This document shows positions 33,225-42,925 of a DNA stretch of 64,000 nucleotides, in pieces (positions within the stretch are counted from its first letter, which is position 1; each line of letters opens with the position of its first letter). This DNA comes from Agrypnia vestita (lineage: Eukaryota > Arthropoda > Insecta > Trichoptera > Phryganeidae). The notes below the pieces were generated by a model. That model did not search any database. It was not told the origin of the DNA and worked only from the letters and a program-made list of their open reading frames with translations. A program made the translations under genes and the position numbers. Location: positions 17,031 to 81,030 of the forward strand of contig JADDOH010002340.1 of NCBI GenBank assembly GCA_016648135.1, in the 5' to 3' direction.

Positions 33225-33258
33225 CGGATCCCATTGCAGGGTCCATAATCAGGGCTGA
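33225..33258 (-). ncRNA. Hammerhead motif, family A, left arm (core broken)
   Basis: On the minus strand the box reads CTGATTA instead of CTGATGA, while GGACCC / GGGATCC stem II and GAAACGTC with following GGCC remain. The loss of the invariant G predicts inactivity. Confidence 0.6.
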
Positions 33259-33352
33259 TGCGATGAGTTGTGTTGATATGTAGTTTAATTGCCTTACAAT
33301 ACTTCACCGAAGTCAGGTATTGCGAGGCAATTATATATACCTTACGAAGATC

Positions 33353-33395
33353 AGCCCTGATGATGGACCCTGCAATGGGATCCGAAACGTCACCA
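33353..33395 (+). ncRNA. Hammerhead motif, family A, right arm
   Basis: CTGATGA at 33357-33363 is followed by T, stem II GGACCC / GGGATCC (one bulged A), GAAAC at 33384-33388 and a palindromic ACGT stem III with a GTC cleavage position. The core is intact, but the 3' strand of stem I is ACC rather than GGC, so stem I is weakened. Confidence 0.65.
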
Positions 33396-33450
33396 GAGAG
33401 GTCACGTATACACGGCAGAATATCCCATAAAACTATACACAGAAGATTCA

Positions 33451-33840
33451 AACGCCCTGTTTTTATCGTCTGCTAGAATTTGCATTATTATTATATTGGT
33501 TCGTTATTTATATTTTTAACCTTCTGGGGAGAAGTAAAATATTATGTTGTTATGTGACAATTTGGCGCGACGTCCAACTGGAGAATTTTTAGATCGTGTT
33601 TAGCCTTCGGAATGCACAGCATGCTCCTCAAATGCAATCAGTGCATTTTTCTCTCCGTATCCTGTCTATAAGGTCTTGGTAGTTTGGTTTTTACATATCT
33701 TGTCATTACAGATTTCGTCTTAGCCATTAGTATCGTTCATTCGGCTTCACATCCTCCTCTGTTCTTCCATTGTTAATAACCATTACCTGTTGCATTTCTG
33801 CCGTTCAAAACAATGAATTCTCTGGCAACAATGTTAAACT
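33451..33840. other. No gene; short word shared with 34.68 kb
   Basis: TTTTCTCTCCGTATCCT occurs here (about 33649) and again near 34684, suggesting that the repeat family described next extends in both directions. Otherwise unremarkable. Confidence 0.35.
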
Positions 33841-33842
33841 TT

Positions 33843-34413
33843 TTTCCTTTTAACTCCCTTTCTTTTAACTCGTAGCATCTGCTTGCCTACTTGCCGTCTT
33901 GTCTGCTTATCTAACGAAAAAACTTTGGATCGATTTTTAACCATTTTCCCGTGATCCAATCAGCTGAAACTTTGCAAGCAGACCGTGGCGACGATCAAGA
34001 AGATCTATCAAATTTTCGTTAAAAAAAATTAATAATTATAGTATAATTTCGGATTTTTAGAAATTTTAATGGTTTTTTCATATTGGAATCATTACCAAAG
34101 TTTGATTACTAGCAACGGCGGCCCGATAACATCGCGGAATATTTTCTAAATTTGAATTACTCCGTCGGTATACATAATAGGTACTTCACTACGAATTTCG
34201 AAAATCTGAATTGACTGAAATGTTTTTAGAATTTAATCTTCAAAGCATGAAGTGTCTTATCAAAGCTCAAAACATCCGACATTTTAGAAATATATTAAAT
34301 TACTGTAAGTTTAGTGTTATGTTATATGTTTTAATTCGTCTTTAATTTTTGTTATATTTTACAAAGAAAGGGAGTATAATAAAAACTTGGTTTTTATGGG
34401 TTACTTTTTAAAC
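33843..34413 (+). repeat. Unclassified repeat family C, copy 1
   Basis: The unit begins AACTCCCTTTCTTTTAACTCG. It contains ACGAAAAAACTTTGGATCGA, GCTGAAACTTTGCAAGCAGA and GTGGCGACGATCAAGAAGAT, and ends AAAGAAAGGGAGTATAATAA, then AACTTGGTTTTTATGGGTTA. Near-terminal ACTCCCTTTCTTT / AAAGAAAGGGAGT are inverted complements, which hints at a DNA element, but the shared sequence continues about 40 bases past the right one. No protein is encoded. Copy 2 follows directly and copy 3 is nested in the element at 39.4-40.7 kb. Confidence 0.7.
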
Positions 34414-34422
34414 TGTTAATTA

Positions 34423-34880
34423 CTCCCTTTATCTCGTGGCGTCTGCTTGTCTTCTTGTCTGACGAAAAAACTTTGGATCCATTTTAAACCCCTTTCCCAT
34501 GATCCAATCGAGCTGAAACTTTGCAAGCAGACTCGTGGCGACGATCAAGAATATCTGACAAATTTTCGTTAAGAAAAATTAATAATTTTTTTGGATTTTT
34601 CAAATTTTGAATGGTTTTTTCATACAAATTATTAAGTTGTATGAAAATATTTCAACACGCCTGGTAGATGCGTAACCTTCTTTTCTCTCCGTATCCTTTT
34701 TTATAGTATAATTTATTATTTATAAAAAATTTTTTGGAATTTTTTTATTACTCCCTTTCGTAGCGTCGCCCGACCGAAGTCCAACGCGTAGGTTAAGCGA
34801 AAAAAAATGTTTCAACTAGTAAATGAGAAAGGGAGTATTATTAAAACTTGGTTTTTATGGGTTAGTTTTTAAGTATTACA
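34423..34880 (+). repeat. Unclassified repeat family C, copy 2 (rearranged)
   Basis: It starts ATTACTCCCTTTATCTCGTG, keeps ACGAAAAAACTTTGGATCC and AGACTCGTGGCGACGATCAAG, then diverges. A second partial start ATTACTCCCTTTCGTAGCG at about 34748 leads to the family's end GAGAAAGGGAGTATTATTAA and AACTTGGTTTTTATGGGTTA. It appears to be two overlapping or internally deleted copies in tandem with copy 1. Confidence 0.6.
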
Positions 34881-35460
34881 ACGTTTTATCTTAAATTATT
34901 TTTTAAACGTCCAATTTCAAGAAATCAAATAACGCGATTATAAAAAACCATTCTCCATTTACAACACTATTTTGAATACACACTGCTGTGAACATTATCT
35001 TTCCAAGTACGTTATTTCACATTATTGACGTCAGCGCGTACTTTCATTTCGTTACAAATACTTAAATACAATTTTGAAGAAGGTCAAAGCGTACGGTGTT
35101 CTCGGATTACGTCCCCCGGAACACGGCTTGCGTTGGGATATCGGTACGCGAGTGAGCTTCCCCTGTACGTCATAAGGTTCATTATCGAGCCCGGCCTCCG
35201 GCGATGCGGGCCACGACGCGATGACGATAGGCGATAGGTGTGCGATGTACTTAAAATAGGCGATAGATGACCTACGTACTTACAATAGGCGCGTCGAGCC
35301 GATGCGATGGCTCGCTCTCTGGTGACATTGATTTAACGTCCGCATTCGAATTAAACAAATATTGGCCCGCGCTGGCGCCCTTACATACAGTTGCATTGCG
35401 TTTGAATTCACGATATTACAAACAGTGCTTTGCGAAATCGAAACGTTATCATTTTGTTGA
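34881..35460. other. CG-richer patch, no gene recognised
   Basis: About 35080-35420 is less AT-rich with short open frames (70 and 85 codons) but no motif. A local GATAGGCGATAGGTG / GGCGATAGATGACC repetition is present near 35226-35270. Confidence 0.4.
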
Positions 35461-35461
35461 T

Positions 35462-36140
35462 AATTTATTTATTTTATTTCAGTATATATACGCCCATCAG
35501 AGCATTTACATAAACATTGGGTAATACATGTCGGTAATGAGAAATATAAAAAGAAAATAAAAAAAGTCATATAAAGAAATATAAAATGACATAATAACAG
35601 AAATATAAAAAGAGCTCTACAACTAAACTTAAACACAGAATCCATAATTTCATAAATCTATAAATACATCATATTTTTTATAGGATTAGCGATAATTACA
35701 GAAATATAAATTAAGAATTTTTTTTTTTTATAGGATAAGAATACAAGAAAAGAGTGATAATTACATATATTTGAGGATTATTTTTAGACATAGAGGAAAG
35801 TTCATTGTTGATTAAGAATATTGCGAATTGTATGTTTGAATTTATTTAAATTTGTGGAAAAAACGTCTAACTGTTCAAATCTGTTAACAAGTCTGGGAAG
35901 CCTTTGAAGTGGTGAATTAAAAAAGTAATTAGTTGTCGCAGCTTCCAAGGCAAACCCTGCGTAATTTCTGGTTACTCGGGATGGAACTCGCAAACAGATT
36001 CGTTCCAACAGTTGTGGACAGTCGATGTTCCCGTTAATTATTTTGTGAAAAAAGACGAGATCAGCTACAATTTTTCTTATTTCCAATTTATCAAGAGAGC
36101 AAAATGATCTTAAAAAGTTATAATCAATATGTGTTGATGG
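35462..36140 (-). pseudogene. LINE C-terminal remnant with (TAAA)n tail
   Basis: The minus strand from 36086 reads EIRKIVADLVFFHKIINGNI, then CPQLLERICLRVPSRVTRN, NYFFNSPLQRLPRLVNRF and FSTNLNKFKHTI, with a stop at 35802. This is the C-terminus of a Jockey/CR1-type LINE, similar in layout to the copy at 32610-32915 but clearly a different family. The 3' UTR (35480-35800) is A-rich with repeated AGAAATATAAAAAG units and begins at a TTTATTTATTTTATTT run. The copy is 5' truncated soon after 36120. Confidence 0.82.
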
Positions 36141-36277
36141 TAAATTAAGTTTATAATTGATAAAAGTTTATAATAATAAGATACTATTGTACGGGCGCGT
36201 GCAGTGAGTACATTGTAGCATGACTTTTACGCAACATATATTTTGGAAAAAAAACGGAAATAATAAAATTATCGTGA

Positions 36278-36673
36278 GAATCCCCGCGTTTCATAATTTC
36301 ATTCCGAACACGGAATATCAATATTCTTACTATTCTCGAACCAAACCAAAAGCCTGTGCTATGAAAATAGGACTAAATTGCTGGTGTCCTGGAATAGAAC
36401 GACCACCGGATCGCTAGGCGAGCGTCATGACCATTACATCAATAAGCTACTCGTGTGATAATATGAAAGTAATGTTAAATTACGATTTTTAAAATTTCAC
36501 TATAAAGTAAAAATTCTAAATAAATATTATGCAAGTAATTTCATCTGTTTCTAATCTAAACCCACAACTTTTTACACCTTTTGAAATCTTCACTCTCCGT
36601 ATCGGTATCGTCGATACTTTTTTATAAATATCGGTATTGTATCGGCAAAAATGCGTATCGAGGCATCCCTAAT
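36278..36673 (-). mobile_element. Composite tRNA-like (SINE-type) repeat, copy 2
   Basis: This is the minus-strand counterpart of 3134-3540. Read on the minus strand it begins TAGGGATGCCTCGATACGC, contains GCCGATACAATACCGATA, an AT-rich part, the tRNA-like TGATGTAATGGTCATGACGC, CAGGACACCAGCAATTTAG and ends near GAAACGCGGGGATTCTC. The B-box region is damaged here. The two copies share an internal layout with one long divergent AT-rich segment. Confidence 0.6.
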
Positions 36674-36957
36674 TTAAATATTGTGCACATTTATTCCAGT
36701 AGATCCAAGATTGGTCGATTCGTAATAGCTGCATTGTATTAAAAGAACGAATATAAAGAAATCTATGTGTTGGTTATAATTAACTGCTATTAAAATTAAA
36801 TTAAAATTTCTTTTTTATTTCGAAATTCCTACCGTGAACAATATTCTTCCATTTAATTTCTTAATCCAAAAAGAAGGATGCATAAATCTACCTTTAACTT
36901 TCACGATTACCCGGGCATTACATCGGAAATAATGTGCCGGAATTTATGGGCGAAGAT
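36674..36957. other. No recognisable feature
   Basis: Spacer between the composite repeat and the Harbinger-like element; nothing supported. Confidence 0.5.
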
Positions 36958-36960
36958 TAA

Positions 36961-37633
36961 GTGCTTGTTCAGACAGGCGGGAATCGTGCGATTGTAAATC
37001 GCGCGTTTCAAAACAGCCACGGTTAATAAGCGATTTGTGCGCGCGAAAATAAACGTCAGTTTGACAGCTCCAGTGCCGTTCTCCATCTTTGAATATCAGA
37101 GATATATTCGCTCATTACTTTGTGAACGACGGCCGTGTTCCATGGCAAGACACAAAAATATCATTCTGTCAGTTCATTTTTGGTGAATAAATACCTACTT
37201 ACCTAAAATACTCTTTTTTACCATCGTGTCTTCACAATTTCCGTAATCTCCACAAGCTGGTTCTTGGCATATTTGAGTAATCCTCACACTGAAGATCCCA
37301 CATAGCAGGTCTTTTCTCCACTTCAGCAATAAAAAGTTCAGTGTCAAAGCGATCCATAACCATAAAAAAGAGAATATAATCTACGCGTGCTCCTGTTATG
37401 ACGTGGAACCGCACGGTGCCCGCGACGCAACTGAACGCTCTCGAAAAACTCCATAGTAATAGGATCGCGCGGACGCTGCGTGAGATTATTTTCTAGCGGT
37501 TGGGTGGCGGGCACCGCGCAGTTTGACGAACCGCGCGGTCTGAACGATCACATACAAACCTACATAAATAAGACCCGCGCGGATCCCACGCGATTCTGAA
37601 ACTGCGCGGTTCCGGCTGTGTCTGAACAAGCAC
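36961..37633. mobile_element. PIF/Harbinger-like non-autonomous element, copy 1
   Basis: GTGCTTGTTCAGACA at 36961-36975 is perfectly inverted at 37619-37633, and TAA flanks both ends (36958-36960 and 37634-37636). A 3-bp TAA/TTA target duplication is characteristic of PIF/Harbinger transposons. The interior is CG-rich near both ends (runs of CGCGCGG), contains TTTGACAGCTCC and GACGGCCGTGTTCCATGGC, and encodes no transposase. A second copy is at 54930-55607. Confidence 0.85.
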
Positions 37634-37636
37634 TAA

Positions 37637-37966
37637 TAATGCCCGAAGAAAATATGAACGTTTATCATTCATGAATACTGTAGCTAGGAGCTTTATTGAA
37701 TGGAGTGGCTAATGTGACGAGCGATTTTCTTGACGAGCGACACTTCCGCAAGCAGCGTGGGCGGCCGTAAACGGGGAAATTAGTTTGCGCTGGAACGCGT
37801 ACCCACCTAGTCTTGGTAATCGCCGCTCATTTGTATTGAAAGAATACACGTCTATTGACTATTGTCTCGCTCGATAACTGAATTAACGGCGTCTTCTTCA
37901 CAAACCCCGGGGTCAAGAGGTCATGCGACTCTAGTCAGATTTGATCGAACGGTTATTTCCGATTAG
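37637..37966. other. No recognisable feature
   Basis: Short spacer between two DNA elements; nothing supported. Confidence 0.5.
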
Positions 37967-37974
37967 ATTTTAAT

Positions 37975-38614
37975 TAGAGATGTGCCGATTGTGACTTTGG
38001 ACGACTAGTCGACTAGCCGATTAATCGGTTATAAAGAGGGCGAGCAGTCGGCCACGCCGACCACGGATTCGCGGGTATTCGGCAATTTCCGTGACGCTTC
38101 GTTTGCAGCTGATTCGCGCGATTTGATTAGGTTATATATGGTTATAAATCATTTAAGCACGTGAGACTGATTGTTTTTCTTTTTATGAAGCAGTTAATGT
38201 TACTTAGTTTGTTAATAAAAAAATATCCTACTCTTTTATTTAAATAATAAGAAATATTAATAAATGTTTATTAAAGGTAAGAAGATATTATGTTATTTTG
38301 TTGTTAATTGAGATACTAATTTTGTTTGATAAATGTCATAGATATTTTTTCTTTACGAGTAAGTAATTTTAGAGATTGATTAGTCGATTTCCAAAGAACA
38401 GGTTGCTTCTTACACATTTCAAAAAGTGTAAACGACCGATTCTAAAATAAAAATATTAATTAACAATCAAGGTTTTCATTTAATGTAATTCCTCCTATAC
38501 CTATACATTTTATTGAGAAATACATACAAAGTAAGAAACCGGATAGTCGGCACTCTTTGCCGACTGCGAAAGTGGCCAGATAGTCGGCTTTACCGACTAG
38601 TCGGAACATCACTA
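37975..38614. mobile_element. hAT-like MITE with perfect 8-bp TSD
   Basis: The ends are TAGAGATGTGCCGA and TCGGAACATCACTA (complement TAGTGATGTTCCGA). ATTTTAAT flanks both sides exactly (37967-37974 and 38615-38622). Subterminal CGACTAGTCGACTAG and CCGACTAGTCGG words make both ends palindromic, probably transposase-binding repeats. No transposase is encoded. Confidence 0.9.
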
Positions 38615-38689
38615 ATTTTAATGCAAAAATTTTGATCGCGTATCTAAATTTCATCCAAATCTCGTTTATCTCACTATGAGATGCATCAA

Positions 38690-38900
38690 CATGTTTGATA
38701 GGAGATACTCATCCGAGTTCTTCTTTTTCCTGGCTTCATCCCTCTCATTGTCGTCTTCGACTGTTGGGATCAGCTCTCCTCACCCTTAGGTTATAAGTTC
38801 TTCTATCCCGGATCCAATCCGTGCATCTGCATCTGACCATCCCTTTGAATTTGTTAGTCTTCCTCTGGATGCAATCCTGGGATTAATTAAAATTAACTTT
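38690..38900 (-). pseudogene. Possible LINE tail, too decayed to classify
   Basis: The minus strand contains a TGGTCAGATGCAGATGCACG, then GATTGGATCCGGG stretch and a GAAGAAGAA-like end (TTCTTCTTTTTCC on the plus strand near 38719), reminiscent of RTE-type tails. No continuous protein motif can be read, so this is a weak call. Confidence 0.25.
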
Positions 38901-39350
38901 CGACGTCTAAATTACTTATTAATATTTACCATAGTTTTTAATTTCGTTCTTGGCATGGTTCTGTCATGCAATACCACTTGACAGTATCTACTCATATTTA
39001 TATACATTTTGATCCAGATGAGTCTGCTTTGAAGCATTTGACTTCTTACATTAGAAATACTCCCGCTGAATCTTTTTCAACAACTCAATTATAGCATAAT
39101 TTCCTCGCATCCCGCAGTTTAGTGAGTGTACATACAAAATTACAATTTTGCTCGCTTTGCTTGTCTGCTTATTATCTACATTATTGCTTTGTTTATTTAT
39201 TTTAGATTGTATAACTACTCTTTACTTAGATGTACCGCAACACATTCCTCATGTTACCCACGCGTCATGAATCCAGAGTAAGCCTTGAAGTAAATAAAGA
39301 AACCTCGCGCAATGTAAACATTTCTTAGAAAGGCAGCTGTCGACCTATGA
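38901..39350. other. No recognisable feature
   Basis: AT-rich spacer; no gene or repeat boundary supported. Confidence 0.5.
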
Positions 39351-39353
39351 CTA

Positions 39354-40707
39354 TTGAAGACCCCATGGCAAGAAGTTGTTAGAAGTTGTTAACAAATATT
39401 TTTATCAAAAATAAGTTAATGCGCCCTCTAAACTAATTAATGTACGCTCTTTCCATTGGAAATAAGTTCAGAACATAAAAAAAAACTAACCCTAAAAATC
39501 CAAGTTTTTTATCATACTCCATTTCTTTGTAAAATATAACTACAATTAAAGACGAATTAAAACATAACATAACACTATACTTACAGGAATTTGATATATT
39601 TCTAAAATGTCAGATGTTTTGAGCTTTGATAAGACAAGATGCTTTGAAGATTAAATTCTAAAAACATTTGTCAATCAAGATTTTGATACATTTGTGAATT
39701 TTGCTGTCATCTATGAACCAATTGTCATAAATTTTCGAAATTCGTAGTGAAGTACCTATTACATATACCGACGGAGTAATTCAAATTTTAAATATTCCGT
39801 GACGTCGTCAGGCCGCTGTTGGTAGTAATCAAACATTTGTATGGTTTCCAATTTAAAAAAATCAATTAAATTTTCTAAAAATCCAAAATTATACTACAAT
39901 TATTAAAAATTTTTATCGAAAATTTTATAGATCTTCTTGATCGTCGCCACGAGTCTGCTTGCAAAGTTTCAGCTCGATTGTGTCACGGGAAAAGGGTTAA
40001 AAATCGATCCAAAGTTTTTTCGTCAGACAAGCAATCAGACGCCACGAGTTAAAAGAAAGAGTAATAATTAGAACATGTTCAAATCATTGGGATGAACATG
40101 TTAACTACACTTTTTCATAAAAATCAAATCAGTTACTAATGGGAAGAACATGTTATCTTCAATAATAACATGTTCAAGCCATCATTCTGAAATTAACACG
40201 CCTTGATTGGAATATTTATAGTTAATATAAATTTTACTCTGGCAGGACTGTCATATATTTGTTTTTATTATAATATGTACTTATACATATATTATTTTTC
40301 AATAATTTTAAAAGGTACATACCATGTTTTGTATTATCAATTATCATGCCAGGTATTTTGTAATTTTGGATAATGGATGGTAAAAACGGATAGCATTTGA
40401 AGGGTTGTTTGATATTCGCGTTTTACCAATTTTAAAAAGGTATTATTCTATTAAAAATGAGTTCCAGAGGCGAAAAAATGGTTGTTAGCTACATTTTTTT
40501 AGCGAAAATTAGTATATTATTATTTTTTTGTGCATAAATGCGTTTTTTTACTTTGTAAATACTTTTTTGATATTTTAGTGACATAAATCAATGAAAATTA
40601 ATCTTGAATTAGCAATAAAACATATTTTTCAAAGGCGAAATGCAAATGTCTAATTATCTCAAAATGACTCGAATGTTAGTTAACAGCTTCTTGCCATGGG
40701 GTCTTCA
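39354..40707. mobile_element. Inverted-repeat element, family D copy 1 (with nested insertion)
   Basis: The ends TTGAAGACCCCATGGCAAGA and CTTGCCATGGGGTCTTCAA are inverted complements, followed inward by AGTTGTTA..AA on both sides. Excluding a 588-bp insertion (39476-40063), the body matches the inverted copy at 57514-58282 along its whole length, including GAACATGTTATCTTC, CAGTACTGCCAGAG-like and GGTAAAAACGGATAGC blocks. No TSD is evident and no protein is encoded, so the superfamily is undetermined. Confidence 0.8.
39476..40063 (-). repeat. Unclassified repeat family C, copy 3, nested in family D element
   Basis: On the minus strand it shows ACTCGTGGCGTCTGATTGC, GACGAAAAAACTTTGGATCG, the AGCTCGATTG and GCAAGCAGACTCGTGGCG blocks and ends AACTTGGATTTTTAGGGTTA. 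It interrupts the family D element: the intact relative at 58.16 kb has the joined sequence TCTAATTATTTTAAATTCTG at the same point. This defines the outer limits of family C at about 588 bp. Confidence 0.8.
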
Positions 40708-40827
40708 ATTTGTAGAGCAACAACAATTATACTAGGCCTCATTTTACGGTGAGTCTAACATAAATAAGGTGATCCGATAGGCAAGAATCGTCTCGACACT
40801 CGGGAGGTCGACGCTACAGATACTTAA

Positions 40828-41604
40828 AGCCATGTATTCACTAGGGGACAAATCGCGAAACATTCCACTCGGCATGTCGCATCAACATCTACGCTCATGT
40901 TTCGGGGACAATGACGCGATCATTTGACGTGTACACACCGGGACTCGCATATCTTGTCGCGGAAATGTCATCCGATGAGGTTACGGATGACAGCTGCGGT
41001 ATCTCATTTGGCGAAAACGGGGTTCCGCGCAATTCGAAATGTTTTTTTGGGTCGCAATTTCGAGGTAATAATTTCGGAATTAACGAGGTTTTACTGTAGT
41101 AAATTGAATATTATTAAAAACAAGGTCCTTTTTGCAAATAATTATTGTTTTCCACGTCACGGAAATGTGGCCCTAGTAGGAGGTTATGATGTCAACTGCG
41201 TATCTGTTTATATTAATGAGTTTATCGAAACGTAAGAGGAGAAAAAAGAGGAGAATGCGAAATTCTTTACTGCAAAGAAAAAGAAGGACGGACATTCTAT
41301 GCGATCTTCGATCGATACAGCTCGATGAGTTCGAGAACGATTTCGTTTCCCCGCATTGTCATCTTGACAGATACAGCGCATGCGTATTCACTTGTAAACA
41401 TACCACGTGGTACTGACGCTCCGCGGAATGTTGCAGTGAGTACGCTCGGGTACCGTGCGCATGGCAACGTTGCCACGGCACGTAGAAATGCCGCGCTATG
41501 TTGTGCGCGAGGTCGCGGAACAGTGCACGACGTTGCAACGTCACGTAGACTCTATGCCGCGCATGCTGTTGAGGGACAATTTGTCCCCTAGTGAATACAT
41601 GGCT
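40828..41604. mobile_element. PIF/Harbinger-like non-autonomous element, 26-bp TIR
   Basis: AGCCATGTATTCACTAGGGG then ACAAAT (40828-40853) is perfectly inverted at 41579-41604. TAA flanks both ends (40825-40827 and 41605-41607). The 3-bp TAA duplication fits PIF/Harbinger. The interior includes CG-rich short repeats such as GGCACGTAGAAATGCCGCGC and CGTCACGTAGACTCTATGCC. Several open frames of 60-103 codons on the plus strand lie inside but show no transposase motif, so they are not called as genes. Confidence 0.85.
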
Positions 41605-41607
41605 TAA

Positions 41608-42555
41608 GCCTCGACTCTTGTGTCGCGCTTATCATCGCGATAGGCTATCAGCTTGCGCGATCATTGTCGAGGATGAACAAAGCGTCAAATAGCATCAGAA
41701 AACATACTCCGGTTACCGATAATTCTATGCTTATTTTTAGAATATTTTCGCCTTTTCATCGTTGATGTTAATTACTGGAACATACCGTTGTATTATTTCT
41801 TAGCGCTAGTAGGCGGGACTTAAATCAAAATAGCAAATTATTTTGTATTAGAAATCAAAAAATGCCTAAACACTAAAGTAAACATAATTAATAATCAGAT
41901 AAATTTTATGAATAGTCCGTTACTTGATATATTCCCCATTTCGGGGTCCATCTCTCCCCATAACTGGTAGCCACGCCCCCGTTTGAAAATTATTTTTTTT
42001 GCTAGAATAAGTAATGGATAGTGAGTTTCCGTTGCTAGTTAAGTGGTGTAACATAGTTCTTTAATTAATTAAAATAAATAATTATTTTGAAATTGAGGTA
42101 GGAGGTCGTTTGTTGTACATCATTAAAATTGATCAATAACAGATTCGGTAGTGTATGTATTGATAATGTTTTGTGTTCCATGCCATCTTCTGTCAAAACG
42201 CAATCTGTTTAATTTGTTGAGAAGCTGTCTGAAGAAGGAGTACAATATTGTGTGCATGCATTATTTTTAACAGATTTATTTTTAAACGCATCCCAAAATA
42301 TATGTATACATAATGAATATAATCAAATTTAGGAATTTCATTATATTTTTAGTTCGTATACATGTCATAATTTTTTTAATTTACGAACTAAACATATTCA
42401 TATACATGTCGGAATCTTAATATCTATCTAAGAGGGGGGGGGGGGGTAAACTAATCTAGTTACTCGATAAAAAAAAAACATATGTTTAGCATCCATTTTT
42501 TTACAATATATTCATTGATGGTTTAGGAATATACAAAAAAAAATGTTTTTTTTAT
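41608..42555. other. No gene; poly-G tract
   Basis: A 14-base uninterrupted G run lies at about 42433-42446 in otherwise AT-rich DNA. No coding region or transposon end is supported. Confidence 0.5.
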
Positions 42556-42556
42556 A

Positions 42557-42925
42557 TATAAGTCATAAGCTGATAAAGCTGGGGGTAAAGGAAAGGGGTG
42601 TACTGGTTGACACGATTGCAACCCTTCTGATCATCTAAAACAGAATTCAAAAAAAGTTTCTTAATAAATAAGAATGGCAATATAGTCCCAACTAAGAAAA
42701 AACAAAAAAATCTCATAATGGCGGCTGTCTGAAAAAAGGCAATTTTCGACCATTTTTTGATATTTTTTATTTTTTTAATATAGTAATTTTTTTTATTGAT
42801 ATAAAAGTGGTAGGGGCGCGGGCTATACATTGAAGTCCTGTGTAAAATTTGAAGAAAATTGGTTAAATATCATGTCAACCAGTACACCCCCTTTTTTTAC
42901 CCTCAACATTACTGATAACTTATAA
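42557..42925. mobile_element. Probable MITE with about 55-bp imperfect terminal inverted repeats
   Basis: The left end (TATAAGTCATAAGCTGATAA then GGGGTGTACTGGTTGACAC) is an imperfect inverted complement of the right end (ATGTCAACCAGTACACCCCC then AACATTACTGATAACTTATA). The core GGTGTACTGGTTGACA is the best-conserved part. The interior is AT-rich and non-coding. No TSD is visible. Confidence 0.6.

Larger units (their letters stand above)
33157..33450. mobile_element. Penelope-like terminal repeats, family A, head-to-head inverted pair
   Basis: The left arm (about 33166-33262, minus orientation) and right arm (about 33348-33449, plus orientation) are inverted copies of the segment at the 3' end of the PLE at 62.26-62.36 kb. 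Shared blocks are GTATAGTTTTCTGGGATATT, CTGCCGTGT, ACCTCTCTGG, the hammerhead motif, GGGATCCGAAAC and GACCCTGCAATGGG. The short centre contains CCGAAGTCAGGTATTGC, again matching the PLE at 62.4 kb. No RT coding lies nearby. Inverted terminal fragments are a known outcome of PLE insertion. Confidence 0.75.

Noticed and set aside
40924..41235. 103-codon frame as a gene
   Set aside because: Lies within the 40828-41604 inverted-repeat element and has no transposase signature.
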